Source of the DNA: Cytophagales bacterium
Lineage (GTDB): Bacteria; Pseudomonadota; Gammaproteobacteria; Burkholderiales; Burkholderiaceae_C
Length of the DNA stretch: 64,000 nt
Assembly: GCA_030054145.1 (NCBI GenBank)
Contig: JASGCK010000002.1
Location: forward strand, 138,031-202,030
Direction of reading: 5' to 3'
How positions within the stretch are numbered: position 1 is the first letter of the stretch; each line of letters opens with the position of its first letter. The notes below the pieces were generated by a model. It saw only the letters and a program-made list of their open reading frames with translations, did no database searches and had not been told where the DNA came from. This document shows, piece after piece, positions 17,324 to 27,763 of this stretch. A program made the position numbers and the translations under genes.

Positions 17324-18095
17324 CCTCGTCAGCATCAGCGGGCTTGGGCTTGACCCACCAAACGCAAGCCCAAATACCAATCTCGTAGAGCAAGCACATA
17401 GGCACCGCCAATGCTAATTGGGAAACCACATCGGGCGGCGTTAACACCGCCGCCACAATAAACGCAACCACAATAAAGTAGCCGCGAAAATCTTTGAGCT
17501 TTTCAATGCTGACCATTCCCAGCTTGACTAACAAGATCACAACAATAGGTACTTGAAAGGCGATACCAAACGCAATATACAAGCTCAAAATTGACTCGAC
17601 ATAACTGGCAATATCAGGCGTTGCGGCCACGCTAGCAGGCGTAAATTTTTGGATAAAAATGAACATCTTATCGAGCACAAAAAATTGCACAAAGCCAATG
17701 CCTACATAGGCAAGCAAACTACCAAACACGATCAATGGCAATGCGAAATTCTTTTCGTGCTTATAAAGACCAGGCGCAACAAACATCCAAATTTGATACA
17801 TCAACCAAGGAAGCGCCAAGAGCACCGCCGCCATCATCAACACTTTAAGCGGTACGAAAAACGGCGAAAAAACACCCACCGCAATAAGCTTAGCGCCAGC
17901 AGGCATATGCGCTTTGATTGGCAGGGCAATGGCATCAATTAAGCCGCTAGGGCCTGGCCAAATGGAGAGCAAAATTGTCGCCACCGCTAAGCCATAAATG
18001 CAGTACAGCAAACGATCACGCAACTCGATTAGGTGCTGCACAAAAGGTGCTTCGGTGCCCGCTAACTCATCGGGTTTATCGGTTGAATCAGACAT
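17307..18095 (-). CDS. tatC: Sec-independent protein translocase subunit TatC
   Basis: Core receptor of the twin-arginine translocase. 262 residues, six membrane helices, with the conserved N-terminal HLIELRDRLLY and the PFFVPLKVLMMAAVLLALP segment; FGIAFQVPIVVILLVKLG corresponds to TM4-5. It follows tatB after 4 bp in a tatA-tatB-tatC operon. The Rieske protein PetA encoded at 59.6-60.2 kb is a typical Tat substrate. Confidence 0.97.
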   Translation of the reverse strand: MSDSTDKPDELAGTEAPFVQHLIELRDRLLYCIYGLAVATILLSIWPGPSGLIDAIALPIKAHMPAGAKLIAVGVFSPFFVPLKVLMMAAVLLALPWLMYQIWMFVAPGLYKHEKNFALPLIVFGSLLAYVGIGFVQFFVLDKMFIFIQKFTPASVAATPDIASYVESILSLYIAFGIAFQVPIVVILLVKLGMVSIEKLKDFRGYFIVVAFIVAAVLTPPDVVSQLALAVPMCLLYEIGIWACVWWVKPKPADADEVKVSA

Positions 18096-18099
18096 CGGA

Positions 18100-18603
18100 T
18101 TATTTTAATTTGGGGCGATAGCGTGCCACGCGAGCCGCACCCGATAAGGCTTGACGACGCACACCGCTTCTTGCCTTAAACCATTGCGGCATCGCAGATT
18201 GCTTGACGCGCCATTTCTTTTGCGGATGTTTGTAGGACGGCGGAACTTGCAATAACTCATCGCTATAACTCGAAGTCGCCGAACCACTGTTATCACTATT
18301 CGTCGTTATGGTTTGTGTGATGGAGTTTGTCGTAGCTTGCCAGTCTTTTTCAAAATCCGTCATATTGGTTTGAACCGTAGATTGCACATCCTTGGCAGCG
18401 CCCTCCATCTCCTCTTTCATTTTTTTAAGCTCTTCTAGCTCCATCGAACGATTGACCTCTGCCTTGACATCGGAAACATAGCGCTGCGCTTTGCCAAGCA
18501 AAGCGCCCACGGTACGCGCCACACGCGGCAACTTCTCTGGTCCAATAACAACCAGAGCCACCACGCCAATAACGGCGAGCTTAGAAATATCAAGATCAAA
18601 CAC
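18100..18603 (-). CDS. tatB: Sec-independent protein translocase subunit TatB
   Basis: Single N-terminal membrane helix ([18 protein letters not shown]), then the amphipathic helix ([27 protein letters not shown]) and a long polar tail. Starts MFDLDISKL as in other proteobacterial TatB. At 167 residues the C-terminal tail, rich in S, N and K, is variable as usual. Confidence 0.95.
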   Translation of the reverse strand: MFDLDISKLAVIGVVALVVIGPEKLPRVARTVGALLGKAQRYVSDVKAEVNRSMELEELKKMKEEMEGAAKDVQSTVQTNMTDFEKDWQATTNSITQTITTNSDNSGSATSSYSDELLQVPPSYKHPQKKWRVKQSAMPQWFKARSGVRRQALSGAARVARYRPKLK

Positions 18604-18630
18604 TAGGCAAAACCAAATGAAGCGGTCTTG

Positions 18631-18858
18631 TTAGACTTTTTCTTTAACCTGCACATCAATCGTGACGGGCTTTTCAGTGGTGGTGGTAGTCGTCGCCGCA
18701 GTTGTCGTGTCATCCGCCGTGCCTTGCTTCATGCCATCTTTAAAGCCTTTGACCGCACCGCCTAAATCTGAGCCTAAGTTTTTAAGTTTTTTGGTGCCAA
18801 AAATCAAAACAACCACAACCAAAACGATTAGCCAATGCCAGATTGAAAATGAACCCAT
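18631..18858 (-). CDS. tatA: Sec-independent protein translocase subunit TatA
   Basis: 75 residues with the family start [20 protein letters not shown], the [21 protein letters not shown] amphipathic helix and a Thr-rich tail ([13 protein letters not shown]). Forms the translocation pore. 27 bp before tatB. Confidence 0.97.
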   Translation of the reverse strand: MGSFSIWHWLIVLVVVVLIFGTKKLKNLGSDLGGAVKGFKDGMKQGTADDTTTAATTTTTTEKPVTIDVQVKEKV

Positions 18859-18888
18859 AAAGTACTCCCGTAAAAATGTGTATGGATT

Positions 18889-19260
18889 TTAGCCCCTGAG
18901 CCAAGGGCGCGGTCCGCCCATCACATGCCAATGCAAATGATGCACCTCTTGTCCGCCATTTTTACCTGTATTGGTCACGATGCGGTAACCACCTTCGGGA
19001 TAAGGCTCGCAACCCGCCTCCAGCGCCAATTTAGGAATTAACAGCATCAGGCGCCCCATCATGGCAGCGTCACCATCCGTTAAATGCGCCATTGATGCCC
19101 TATGTTTTTTCGGAATCACTAAAAAATGAATCGGTGCCCACGGGTCAATGTCGTGAAAGGCTAAAAACTCATCGTCTTCATAAAGCTTTTTTGATGGAAT
19201 CTTGCCTTCAATAATTTTGCAAAAAATGCAATTCGGATCGCGCTCGTTCTCGTGGCTCAT
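18889..19260 (-). CDS. HIT family nucleotide-binding protein
   Basis: Histidine triad protein of the HINT type: CIFCKIIEGKIPSKKLYED at the N-terminus (with a Cys pair as in zinc-binding HINTs) and the HIT motif HHLHWHVMGG near the C-terminus. 123 residues. Hydrolyses nucleoside phosphoramidates in characterised relatives. It overlaps the preceding small membrane protein gene by 4 bp (ATGA) and precedes tatA in the same direction. Confidence 0.93.
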   Translation of the reverse strand: MSHENERDPNCIFCKIIEGKIPSKKLYEDDEFLAFHDIDPWAPIHFLVIPKKHRASMAHLTDGDAAMMGRLMLLIPKLALEAGCEPYPEGGYRIVTNTGKNGGQEVHHLHWHVMGGPRPWLRG

Positions 19261-19601
19261 TGTGGCATCCTGTTGTTGCTAAAACGAAGCCAACCTTTGA
19301 TGCAGCGATACAAGTACCAAAAACCAATCACCGACCACGCCACCAACCCTGGAAAAAAGAGCGCAATAAATAACGGCGATGTGGCTACGCACCACAAAAT
19401 CATCCACCAAAACGTGCGGATCATGTAACTGTGATGTTCGCGGAACAATCCATCCGCCTCATCACCGCGTGCCATGTAATTGACGATTAGTGCGATCACC
19501 GCAAGCGTGCCCATGCTCGCCCAAGCGATAGTGTGCATACCGTACAAAATATGCATCACTGTGCGATTGTTGCTTGTTTTCATTTCCATCACTTCATTCA
19601 T
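19257..19601 (-). CDS. Small membrane protein (DUF4870-like)
   Basis: 114 residues with two to three hydrophobic segments (about 15-42 and 62-98) and a basic C-terminus, resembling the DUF4870 family that commonly sits between his genes and HIT/tat genes in Burkholderiales. No catalytic motifs. A second possible start is the ATG six codons in (19583). Overlaps both hisE and the HIT gene by 4 bp, so it is translationally coupled to both. Confidence 0.7.
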   Translation of the reverse strand: MNEVMEMKTSNNRTVMHILYGMHTIAWASMGTLAVIALIVNYMARGDEADGLFREHHSYMIRTFWWMILWCVATSPLFIALFFPGLVAWSVIGFWYLYRCIKGWLRFSNNRMPQ

Positions 19602-19990
19602 TTTTGTGTTTCTCCTAGTGCATCCTCTTTTGCTCGCTCAGCCACTTTGCGTAGCGCTTTTTCATCCAAGCCCGACAAGCCGACACGACGTGCCAGCTCG
19701 GCCGTCACATCCGCAGGTGTAAGCTCGTAATGTGCCAGCGCGATCATGCTGTGGAACCACAAATCAGCCACCTCACCCACGAGCTTAGATTTATCCCCGC
19801 CCGCATCTACATCTTTAGCCGCCATCACAACCTCGGTGGCTTCTTCACCAATTTTTTTTAAAAAAGCGTCTGGGCCTTTAGCAAGCAAACGCGCCACATA
19901 ACTCTTCTCAGGATCGCCGCCGTTTGCAGGTTTACGCGTTTCCAGCACTCGCGCCAAATCGCTCAATGTATCGGTTACAGAATTCGTCAT
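19598..19990 (-). CDS. hisE: Phosphoribosyl-ATP pyrophosphatase
   Basis: Second step of histidine synthesis, releasing pyrophosphate from phosphoribosyl-ATP. 130 residues with the MazG-like acidic helices ([15 protein letters not shown] and [17 protein letters not shown]) that bind Mg2+. Stand-alone, 5 bp after hisI. Confidence 0.96.
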   Translation of the reverse strand: MTNSVTDTLSDLARVLETRKPANGGDPEKSYVARLLAKGPDAFLKKIGEEATEVVMAAKDVDAGGDKSKLVGEVADLWFHSMIALAHYELTPADVTAELARRVGLSGLDEKALRKVAERAKEDALGETQK

Positions 19991-19995
19991 TTTGA

Positions 19996-20400
19996 TTATT
20001 TTTTCTTTGTGTACATGGTCTGTGGATCTTGTAGCACAGGCTCAACCTCAACCCATGCACCGCCCTTGTATTGTTTATAAAAACACGCGTGCCGCCCCGT
20101 GTGGCAAGCAATCGAAGGCTCATGACCTTGCTGCGTGACTTGAAGCAGTATCACATCGTCGTCGCAATCAAGGCGGATCTCATGCACCACTTGCACATTG
20201 CCCGACTCCTCACCCTTAAACCACAGCTTATGGCGTGAACGACTGAAATACACCGCACGCCCCATCTCCACGGTTTTTTGCAGCGCCTCGCGGTTCATCC
20301 ACGCGAACATCAGCACGTCGCCTGTGGCTTGCTCTTGCGCGATGACGGGCACAAGTCCTTTGTCATCCCACTTCACTTGATTCAAAAATTGAGTTGTCAT
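19996..20400 (-). CDS. hisI: Phosphoribosyl-AMP cyclohydrolase
   Basis: Third step of histidine synthesis. 134 residues with the family signature [29 protein letters not shown], a metal site [11 protein letters not shown] and a C-terminal [10 protein letters not shown] that supplies the zinc-binding Cys and His. 15 bp after hisF. Confidence 0.96.
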   Translation of the reverse strand: MTTQFLNQVKWDDKGLVPVIAQEQATGDVLMFAWMNREALQKTVEMGRAVYFSRSRHKLWFKGEESGNVQVVHEIRLDCDDDVILLQVTQQGHEPSIACHTGRHACFYKQYKGGAWVEVEPVLQDPQTMYTKKK

Positions 20401-20415
20401 ATTTGTGCTCGCTTT

Positions 20416-21369
20416 TTACATCCTCACAGGGATGCCCCGCTCAGCCATAAATGCCTTCGCTTGCCCAACGGTGAACTCGCCGTAGTGAAAGATGCTTGCC
20501 GCCAGCACCGCATCGGCACGGCCAAGCTGAATGCCATCGGCGAGATGCGCCAAGCTCCCCACACCGCCCGAGGCGATAACGGGAACACGAACCGCATCAC
20601 TCACCGCTCGGGTCAGATCTAAATCGAAACCAGACTTCGTACCATCTTTGTTCATGCTGGTCAGCAAAATCTCGCCTGCGCCAAGCGCGGTCATATGCTT
20701 AGCCCAAGCCACCACATCAAGACCTGTATTTTTGCGACCGCCGTGGGTGTACACGTCCCATCCTTCGACAAGCTCAGGATGAACGGAATCCGCTCGGGTT
20801 GAAACTAAACCCGCAGGGGTTGAAACTAAACCCGCAGGGGTTGAAGCTAAACCCGTTTGGGTTGAAACTAAACTCGTTTGGGGTGAAGCTAAATCCGTTT
20901 GGGTTGAAAATAAACCCGCTGGGGTTGAAGCTAAACCCGTTCGCACTGAGCTTGTCGAAGTGCTGACTCTACGCTTCGCATCAATCGCCACCACAATGCA
21001 CTGCGAGCCATATTTGGCGCTCGCTGCGCGAATCAGCTCTGGGTCAGCCACTGCTGCCGAGTTAAAGCTCACCTTGTCCGCCCCCGCGTTGAGCAATCGA
21101 CGCACGTCCTCAATCGAGCGCACACCACCGCCCACGGTTAATGGAATAAAAACCTTGGATGCCACCGCTTCAATCATCGGCAGAATCAAACCACGCGCAT
21201 CGCTGGTCGCGGTGATATCTAAAAACGTCAGTTCGTCCGCGCCTTGGTCGTTGTAACGCGCCGCAATTTCTACAGGGTCACCCGCATCGCGCAGTTCGAC
21301 AAAGTTCACACCTTTGACCACACGACCACCCGTCACATCTAAACAAGGAATAATTCTTTTTGCAAGCAT
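20416..21369 (-). CDS. hisF: Imidazole glycerol phosphate synthase subunit HisF with in-frame insert
   Basis: Cyclase subunit of IGP synthase (histidine synthesis, purine salvage). Catalytic Asp11 ([12 protein letters not shown]) and Asp130 (VVAIDAKRR) are present, as are the phosphate-binding glycine motifs LTVGGGVRS and VIASGGVGS. The protein is 317 residues against about 255 for the family: residues about 135-203 are an insert that sits directly after the Asp130 strand and ends before the conserved [10 protein letters not shown]. The insert is a set of 7-residue repeats ([14 protein letters not shown] type) flanked by arms of the TTCGACAAGCTCAG element. The frame is intact, so the gene is probably functional. 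Confidence 0.95.
   Translation of the reverse strand: MLAKRIIPCLDVTGGRVVKGVNFVELRDAGDPVEIAARYNDQGADELTFLDITATSDARGLILPMIEAVASKVFIPLTVGGGVRSIEDVRRLLNAGADKVSFNSAAVADPELIRAASAKYGSQCIVVAIDAKRRVSTSTSSVRTGLASTPAGLFSTQTDLASPQTSLVSTQTGLASTPAGLVSTPAGLVSTRADSVHPELVEGWDVYTHGGRKNTGLDVVAWAKHMTALGAGEILLTSMNKDGTKSGFDLDLTRAVSDAVRVPVIASGGVGSLAHLADGIQLGRADAVLAASIFHYGEFTVGQAKAFMAERGIPVRM
20758..20965 (-). repeat. Everted palindromic element with 21-bp tandem repeat, inside hisF
   Basis: Left arm at 20762-20786 (cTTCGACAAGCTCAGgatgaacgg) and right arm at 20937-20962 (cgttcgcaCTGAGCTTGTCGAAg) are inverted copies, turned outward relative to the other copies in the window. Between them lie about seven copies of a 21-bp unit (consensus CCCGYWGGGGTTGAARCTAAA), each encoding seven residues. 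The whole block is in frame with hisF. Confidence 0.85.
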
Positions 21370-21404
21370 GCGTGCATTTTAGATTGCCCCTGATGCACGG
21401 ATAA

Positions 21405-22548
<1,144 letters not shown>

Positions 22549-23532
22549 TTATTCAGCCACAATTTTTAAATCTTGAATGACTTTGCCATATTTAGCATAG
22601 TCCCCCGCATGGGCGCGAGCCAGTACGGCTGCGTCACCGCCCGTTGCAACCGTGCCCATCGTGCGCAGCCGCTGCTGCACATCAGGTGCTTTCAAAATCT
22701 CATTCATCGCAGCATTGAGTGTGCGCACCACGTCAAGCGGCATACCTTTTGGTCCCATCACGCCAATCCAAGCGGTTATCTCTGCGTCCTTGACACCTAA
22801 CTCGGCTAAGGTCGGCACGTCAGGGCTAAGCGCCGAGCGTTTGCTATCTGCAATCGCAAGATTGAGTACCTTGCCGCTCGATACATGCTGCATCATTGGC
22901 CCCAAGGTGCTATAGGCCACCGCCAAATGTCCGCCCACCAAATCCGTCACCACAGGGCCTGTGCCACGATAGGGCACTTGCTGTAATTTTGTAGCCGCTG
23001 AACGATTAAACATTTCACCCAGTACGTGCATCGGTGAGCCACTCCCTGGCGAGCCGTAGGTCTTAATTTTGTCGGCCTTAGCGGCATCAATCACCTCTTT
23101 AACGGTCTTCATCCCTGCGCCACTATTCGCAAACAAATACAAGGGCTGCGTACCCACTTGCATGATGGAAGTGAAATCGCCCAAGGTGTCATAAGGCGCA
23201 CCACTACCTGTCTTGAGCACCAGCAAAGCTGTCGAAATAGTGCTCGGCGTAAAGAGCAAGGTATAACCGTCTGCGGGTGCTTTGGCAACCAAGGCATTGC
23301 CAATCGTGCCACTTGCACCTGGTTTGTTTTCCACCACAAATGGCTGACCCAACTTGGCACCTAAACGCTCGGCAAAAATACGCGCGATTACATCCGTATC
23401 GCCACCTGCTGGGTAGCTCACCACAATAGAGACCGTTTTGGTTGGATACGTCTGCGCAACAGCTGGCACTGTACATAGTGCGCCAAGCGCACAGAGTGCA
23501 AAGCCAAGGCTCAGTTTGAATGAAGACATCAT
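22549..23532 (-). CDS. Bug family (TctC-like) periplasmic solute-binding protein
   Basis: 327 residues: signal peptide ending near TVPAVAQ, then the Bug hallmarks PTKTVSIVVSYPAGGDTDVIAR, ENKPGASGTIGN and AWIGVMGPKGMPLDVV. Bug receptors are greatly expanded in Burkholderiales and bind carboxylates; the TctA/TctB membrane partners are not in this window. Its position, divergent from the catabolic operon and in one unit with a ferredoxin, suggests it delivers the substrate of that operon (inference). Confidence 0.9.
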   Translation of the reverse strand: MMSSFKLSLGFALCALGALCTVPAVAQTYPTKTVSIVVSYPAGGDTDVIARIFAERLGAKLGQPFVVENKPGASGTIGNALVAKAPADGYTLLFTPSTISTALLVLKTGSGAPYDTLGDFTSIMQVGTQPLYLFANSGAGMKTVKEVIDAAKADKIKTYGSPGSGSPMHVLGEMFNRSAATKLQQVPYRGTGPVVTDLVGGHLAVAYSTLGPMMQHVSSGKVLNLAIADSKRSALSPDVPTLAELGVKDAEITAWIGVMGPKGMPLDVVRTLNAAMNEILKAPDVQQRLRTMGTVATGGDAAVLARAHAGDYAKYGKVIQDLKIVAE

Positions 23533-23670
23533 CGCGTTTCCTTTTTAAGTTAAACAGAGGCTTGAGTCTAATCAAGCCGCATACGCGCCTCGGCCTAGGG
23601 TAAACCCGCGCTCAGCCATTCAAATTTCAAATGCTTGATTGCCATTCAGGTGTAAATTTGCCAACACGCC

Positions 23671-23688
23671 ATAGGCACAATAGCCTAT
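23671..23688. promoter_or_regulatory. Inverted repeat between the Bug receptor and SDR operons
   Basis: ATAGGC-ACAATA-GCCTAT, a perfect 6-bp inverted repeat with 6-bp spacer, lies in the 238-bp intergenic region between the two divergent units. It has the size of a transcription factor operator. No adjacent regulator gene is visible in the window, so assignment is weak. Confidence 0.35.
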
Positions 23689-23770
23689 CGCCGTTGTCGT
23701 CCCTGCATCCCTACTCGATACCACACCATTTTTATCTTCATCTTCAACTTCAAACGCCTGCCGTCTCTTT

Positions 23771-24538
23771 ATGACCCTGCTTACTAACCACCGCATTCTC
23801 ATCACCGGTGCCGCTCGCGGACTGGGCGAAGCCTTTGCCCGTGCAGCTTTACGCTCAGGTAGCCGCGTGGTGCTATCCGATGTGTTAGATGAGCGCGGCG
23901 TAGCATTAGAGACGGAGTTAAATGCTGGGTGGAATGGACGCGCTAAATATGTGCATATGGATGTCAGCGATCGTGCCTCCGTCCATTCTGCGATGGGTAG
24001 CGCTGTTGAATGGCTGGGTGGACTCGATGGACTCGTCAACAATGCCGCAATCACTCATTCGGGCGGCAAAGCGATGGACGCTATTTCCGAAGACACCTGG
24101 GACAAAGTGATGGCGGTCAATGCCAAAGGAACTTGGCTCACCACGGTGGCCGCCAAGCCATATCTGGTCAGTGCTAGCGCACAGCAGGGTCATGGGCGCA
24201 TCGTCAACGTGGCCTCCGATACAGCACTGTGGGGCGCGCCCAACTTAATGGCCTATGTCGCCAGCAAGGGGGCGATTGTGGCAATGACGCACGCAATGGC
24301 TCGCGAACTGGGTGCCTACGGCATCACAGTCAACGCGATTGCACCTGGTCTCACGGTCGGCGAATCAACCGCGTACGTACCTGAGGCGCGGCACGCGTAT
24401 TACAAAAATGGGCGCGCCATTCAACGCGAGCAAACCGCAGACGACATCACCGCCAGCGTTTTGTTTTTGTTATCGAAAGAGAGCGGCTATATCACAGGGC
24501 AGGTGATTCCTGTGAATGGCGGTTTTGTGATGCATTAG
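23771..24538 (+). CDS. Short-chain dehydrogenase/reductase
   Basis: Classical SDR, 255 residues: cofactor motif TGAARGLGEAFARAA (TGxxxGxG), NNAA at about 92, catalytic Ser in NVASDTALWG, and Tyr/Lys in YVASKGA; C-terminal GYITGQVIPVNGGFV. The Asp in VLSDVLDE after the second strand indicates NAD preference. First gene of the rightward catabolic unit; probably oxidises a cis-diol or alcohol intermediate (inference). Confidence 0.88.
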   Translation: MTLLTNHRILITGAARGLGEAFARAALRSGSRVVLSDVLDERGVALETELNAGWNGRAKYVHMDVSDRASVHSAMGSAVEWLGGLDGLVNNAAITHSGGKAMDAISEDTWDKVMAVNAKGTWLTTVAAKPYLVSASAQQGHGRIVNVASDTALWGAPNLMAYVASKGAIVAMTHAMARELGAYGITVNAIAPGLTVGESTAYVPEARHAYYKNGRAIQREQTADDITASVLFLLSKESGYITGQVIPVNGGFVMH

Positions 24539-24557
24539 TCATACTGAAAGAGCAACT

Positions 24558-25184
24558 ATGAACACACCCACGACCCCCACCCCTTGCGCCAACGATCCCG
24601 TCTTCAATGTCCGTGGCCTATTGGATGCCAAGATTCCCGCTGAATCTGACATACAAGCGGCGATGCAGCAAGGCAGCAAGAGCTTTGCCCAGTGGCTAGA
24701 CGGCCGCGTGGCACGCTTTGCGACCCGCCGCTACGATTGGGATGCGCTCAAATTCCAAGCCGATTACGACCCCAAATACCGCCGCGCCCAAATGCGCTAC
24801 GTGGGCACGGGCGGAACGGGCGTTGCCTCCGACATGAACACCGTGCCAGCGGGACACTTCACGTTTTCGACGATGGTCATTCCTGCGGGACACGAAGGCC
24901 CCTCGCATATTCACTACGACGTAGAAGAAATCTTTTTCGTCATGCGCGGTGCAATGAAAGTAATTTGCGAGCGGCGTGATGCGACGGGCAAAGTCACCGA
25001 CCGCTGGGAAAGCATTGTGCGAGAGCGCGACCTGATCAGTGTGCCACCAGGTGTGTACCGCGAAGAGATCAATATCGGCGACGAGGATGCGCTGATGTGT
25101 GTGATGCTGGGTTCGCCCACACCCATTACACCCGTCTACCCGCCTGATTCGCCGCTCACAAAAATCAAGCGCGATAAAAAATGA
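24558..25184 (+). CDS. Cupin-domain protein
   Basis: 208 residues with a single C-terminal cupin: HFTFSTMVIPAGHEGPSHIHYDVEEIFFVMRGAMKV (metal ligands H-x-H and the later E) followed by SVPPGVYREEINIGDEDALMCVMLG. The metal ligands His-x-His, Glu are present but the third His position is not clear. About 90 residues precede the cupin. It could be a dioxygenase-like or isomerase enzyme or a binding protein. The stop overlaps the next gene (ATGA). Confidence 0.8.
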   Translation: MNTPTTPTPCANDPVFNVRGLLDAKIPAESDIQAAMQQGSKSFAQWLDGRVARFATRRYDWDALKFQADYDPKYRRAQMRYVGTGGTGVASDMNTVPAGHFTFSTMVIPAGHEGPSHIHYDVEEIFFVMRGAMKVICERRDATGKVTDRWESIVRERDLISVPPGVYREEINIGDEDALMCVMLGSPTPITPVYPPDSPLTKIKRDKK

Positions 25185-27763
25185 TTGACTATCTGCAAGC
25201 TGGCAACGCCGCCCAGGTCACGCATCTGCTGTTGCACGGCATTGGCTCTCACGCGGGTAGTTGGCAGTTCCAATTAAAGGCCGCGCAGGGACGCAGCGAT
25301 CTGCGCGTGTTGGCTTGGAATGCGCCAGGCTATTTGAATAGCACGCATTTACAGGCAGACGCGCCCACAAGCAAAGATTACGCATTGGCTCTATGGACGT
25401 GGCTGGATGAGTTGAAGGTGACTACGCCCATCGTGCTAGTGGGGCATTCGTTAGGTTGCCTCATCGCTGCCGCCGCCGCTGCAATGCAACCAGCGCGTGT
25501 CCGCGACTTGCTGCTACTCTCGCCGGCACGCGGTTATGGCGCAGCAACCCAAGAAGAACGCGCCGCGAAATTACACAACCGCCTTGCGACGCTGCGCGAG
25601 CTTGGCATCGCGGGTATGGCAAAGACAAGAAGCGCCGCGCTCCTCTCACCCCTTGCCCCGCAAGCCTTGCTGGATAAGGCTTGCAGCTTGATGAGCCAGC
25701 TGAACGAGCGCGGCTATACGCAAGCGGCACAGATGCTGGCAAACGGCGACATCACGGCCGACCTTGGCCAACTCACCTGCCCCGTTCGCGTGGCAGTTGG
25801 CAGCTTGGACGCCATCACCCCGCCTGCGACTTGCGCCCAAGTGGCACAAGAAGCGAAGACTGCGCTGGTTGATTTAGGTGCAGTCGGACATTTGTGCGCA
25901 CTCGAAGCGCCTCAAGTCGTGAGTGATTTGATAGGGGGCGCAGGCCCCGCCTTCGCTTCGCTACAGCCTTGGCCGAGCCCCTCCAATCACATCACGGTGG
26001 GAGATCTGTGCGCCGAATTTTTAGCCCACATCGGCGTTCGCGCTGCTTTTGGCGTGATCTCCATCCACAACATGCCGATCTTGGATGGCTTTCACACACG
26101 CGGACGCATCCGCTTTGTCTCCGCTCGCGGCGAAGCGGGCGCTTGCAATATGGCTGACGCTTACGCCCGCGTCAATCAGCACCTGGGCGTGGTCGTCACC
26201 AGCACCGGCACGGGCGCGGGCAACGCGGCGGGTGCGCTGATCGAAGCGCTCACAGCGGGTACGCCGCTTTTGCACCTCACAGGACAAATTGAATCACCCT
26301 ATCTCGATTTAAATCTTGGCTTTATCCACGAGGCACAGGATCAACTCGGGATGCTACGCGCCGTGGGCAAGGCCGCATACCGCATCAGCAACCCCGAGGA
26401 AGCGCTGGACATTTTGCAACAGGCCGTAACGCTCGCATTCACGCCGCCCTGCGGCCCTGTGAGCATTGAAATCGCCATTGATGTGCAAAAAATGCGATTG
26501 AACAGGCCTGCTGCCTTGCAAGCCACATCTGGCTTGACTTTGCAAAGCCTCTTACCTAGAGACCAAGCCCCACAAGGCTTACAGCTCGATGCACTGGTGG
26601 AAGTTTTTAAATCCAGCAAACGCCCACTGCTGTGGCTAGGCGGCGGCGCACGGCAAGCGGGCGCGGCGGTAGAGCGTTTCATCAAGCTCGGTTTTGGCAT
26701 TGTGACTTCGGTGCAAGGGCGCGGTGTTGTGCCAGAGAATCACCCGCAAAGCATGGGCGCATTCAACCTGCAAAAAGCCGCGCAAGATTTGTACGCTGCG
26801 TCGGATGCCATGCTGGTCGTGGGTTCACGCCTACGCAGCAACGAGACGCTCACCTACCAATTACGGTTGCCTCAAAATCTTTATCGTGTCGATGCCAATC
26901 CAAAAGCCATAGAGGCTCATCCTTACGCGGTGCAACAATTTATTTGCGCTGATGCCACGCTCACTTTGAATGCCTTGGCTGACAAGCTGGAAGGTAAAAG
27001 CAACATCGACGCCACGTGGACAGCACACATACAAGCCGCACGCCAAGCCGCGCAAGCCCAAGTCGATACGGGCTTGGCGGCTTATGTCGCACTTAAAAAT
27101 GCGGTAGCTAACCTGTTCCAATCCCAATCCCAATCCCAATCCCAGCCCCAGCCCGTTCGGTCTGAGCTTGTCGAAGACCCTCCCTCCAGCGCCCTTCGAC
27201 AAGCTCAGGGCGAACGGGATGCGCTGCCGATTTGGGTTCGCGACATCACGCTCTCCAACACCATGTGGGGCAATCGCAGCGTCAATCTGAGCAAGCCTTG
27301 GCAAGGCGTGCATGCACTGGGCGGCGGTATTGGGCAGGGCTTGCAGATGGCAATCGGAAGCTCGCTTGCCGGTATCGGTTTGGACAACAAAAAAGTCATT
27401 GCGCTCGTGGGTGACGGCGGCCTCATGCTCAACGTGGGCGAGCTGGCCTGCGCAGTGCAAGAGCGCGCCCGCGTGCTGCTCATTGTGATGAACGACCAGC
27501 GCTACGGCGTGATTAAAAACATTCAAGACGCGGACTACGGCTCGCGCCATGCGTATGTGGAATTGCACACGCCCAACTTCGCGCTGCTGTGCAAAAGTGT
27601 CGGCGCTGGGCATCATCTTTTAGATACACCTACCAAGTCGCAAGCCATACTGGACAAGGCTTGGCGCGAAGTAGAAGCTGGCAACGTGGTCATGGTGGAA
27701 GTCGCTATGCAAGCGTGGGGCGAGTTCGCAGTGAAGTTTGCCGGGCCACCGAGAAAAGTATGA
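25181..27763 (+). CDS. Fusion of alpha/beta hydrolase and TPP-dependent (acetolactate synthase-like) enzyme
   Basis: 860 residues. Residues about 1-265 form an alpha/beta hydrolase (oxyanion LLLHGIGSHAG, nucleophile Ser90 in VGHSLG, then an acid in VGSLDAITPP and His in GAVGHLCALEAP). Residues about 275-860 form a TPP enzyme of the acetolactate synthase/benzoylformate decarboxylase class: catalytic Glu in SARGEAGACNMADAYAR, a central domain, and the TPP motif GDGGLMLNVGELACAV...MNDQRYG. The junction is in the linker. A palindromic element insert (about residues 658-680, plus an SQSQ run) lies in the third domain. It starts with ATGA overlap after the cupin gene. A C-C hydrolase coupled to a 2-oxoacid-using enzyme fits a ring-cleavage pathway (inference). 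Confidence 0.87.
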   Translation: MIDYLQAGNAAQVTHLLLHGIGSHAGSWQFQLKAAQGRSDLRVLAWNAPGYLNSTHLQADAPTSKDYALALWTWLDELKVTTPIVLVGHSLGCLIAAAAAAMQPARVRDLLLLSPARGYGAATQEERAAKLHNRLATLRELGIAGMAKTRSAALLSPLAPQALLDKACSLMSQLNERGYTQAAQMLANGDITADLGQLTCPVRVAVGSLDAITPPATCAQVAQEAKTALVDLGAVGHLCALEAPQVVSDLIGGAGPAFASLQPWPSPSNHITVGDLCAEFLAHIGVRAAFGVISIHNMPILDGFHTRGRIRFVSARGEAGACNMADAYARVNQHLGVVVTSTGTGAGNAAGALIEALTAGTPLLHLTGQIESPYLDLNLGFIHEAQDQLGMLRAVGKAAYRISNPEEALDILQQAVTLAFTPPCGPVSIEIAIDVQKMRLNRPAALQATSGLTLQSLLPRDQAPQGLQLDALVEVFKSSKRPLLWLGGGARQAGAAVERFIKLGFGIVTSVQGRGVVPENHPQSMGAFNLQKAAQDLYAASDAMLVVGSRLRSNETLTYQLRLPQNLYRVDANPKAIEAHPYAVQQFICADATLTLNALADKLEGKSNIDATWTAHIQAARQAAQAQVDTGLAAYVALKNAVANLFQSQSQSQSQPQPVRSELVEDPPSSALRQAQGERDALPIWVRDITLSNTMWGNRSVNLSKPWQGVHALGGGIGQGLQMAIGSSLAGIGLDNKKVIALVGDGGLMLNVGELACAVQERARVLLIVMNDQRYGVIKNIQDADYGSRHAYVELHTPNFALLCKSVGAGHHLLDTPTKSQAILDKAWREVEAGNVVMVEVAMQAWGEFAVKFAGPPRKV
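27118..27219 (+). repeat. Palindromic element plus hexanucleotide repeat inside the hydrolase-TPP fusion gene
   Basis: Arms at 27152-27176 (cccgttcggtCTGAGCTTGTCGAAg) and 27193-27219 (CTTCGACAAGCTCAGggcgaacggg) form a long inverted repeat, in frame. Immediately before it are about four to five copies of the 6-bp unit CAATCC/CAGCCC, encoding Gln-Ser/Gln-Pro repeats. Confidence 0.85.

Noticed and set aside
20790-20937. CRISPR array because of regular repeats
   Set aside because: Units are 21 bp without spacers, in frame within hisF, and there are no cas genes.
26861-27616. Minus-strand open frame of 251 codons opposite the TPP gene
   Set aside because: No recognisable domain, no start signals; arises from codon bias and the repeat in the real gene.
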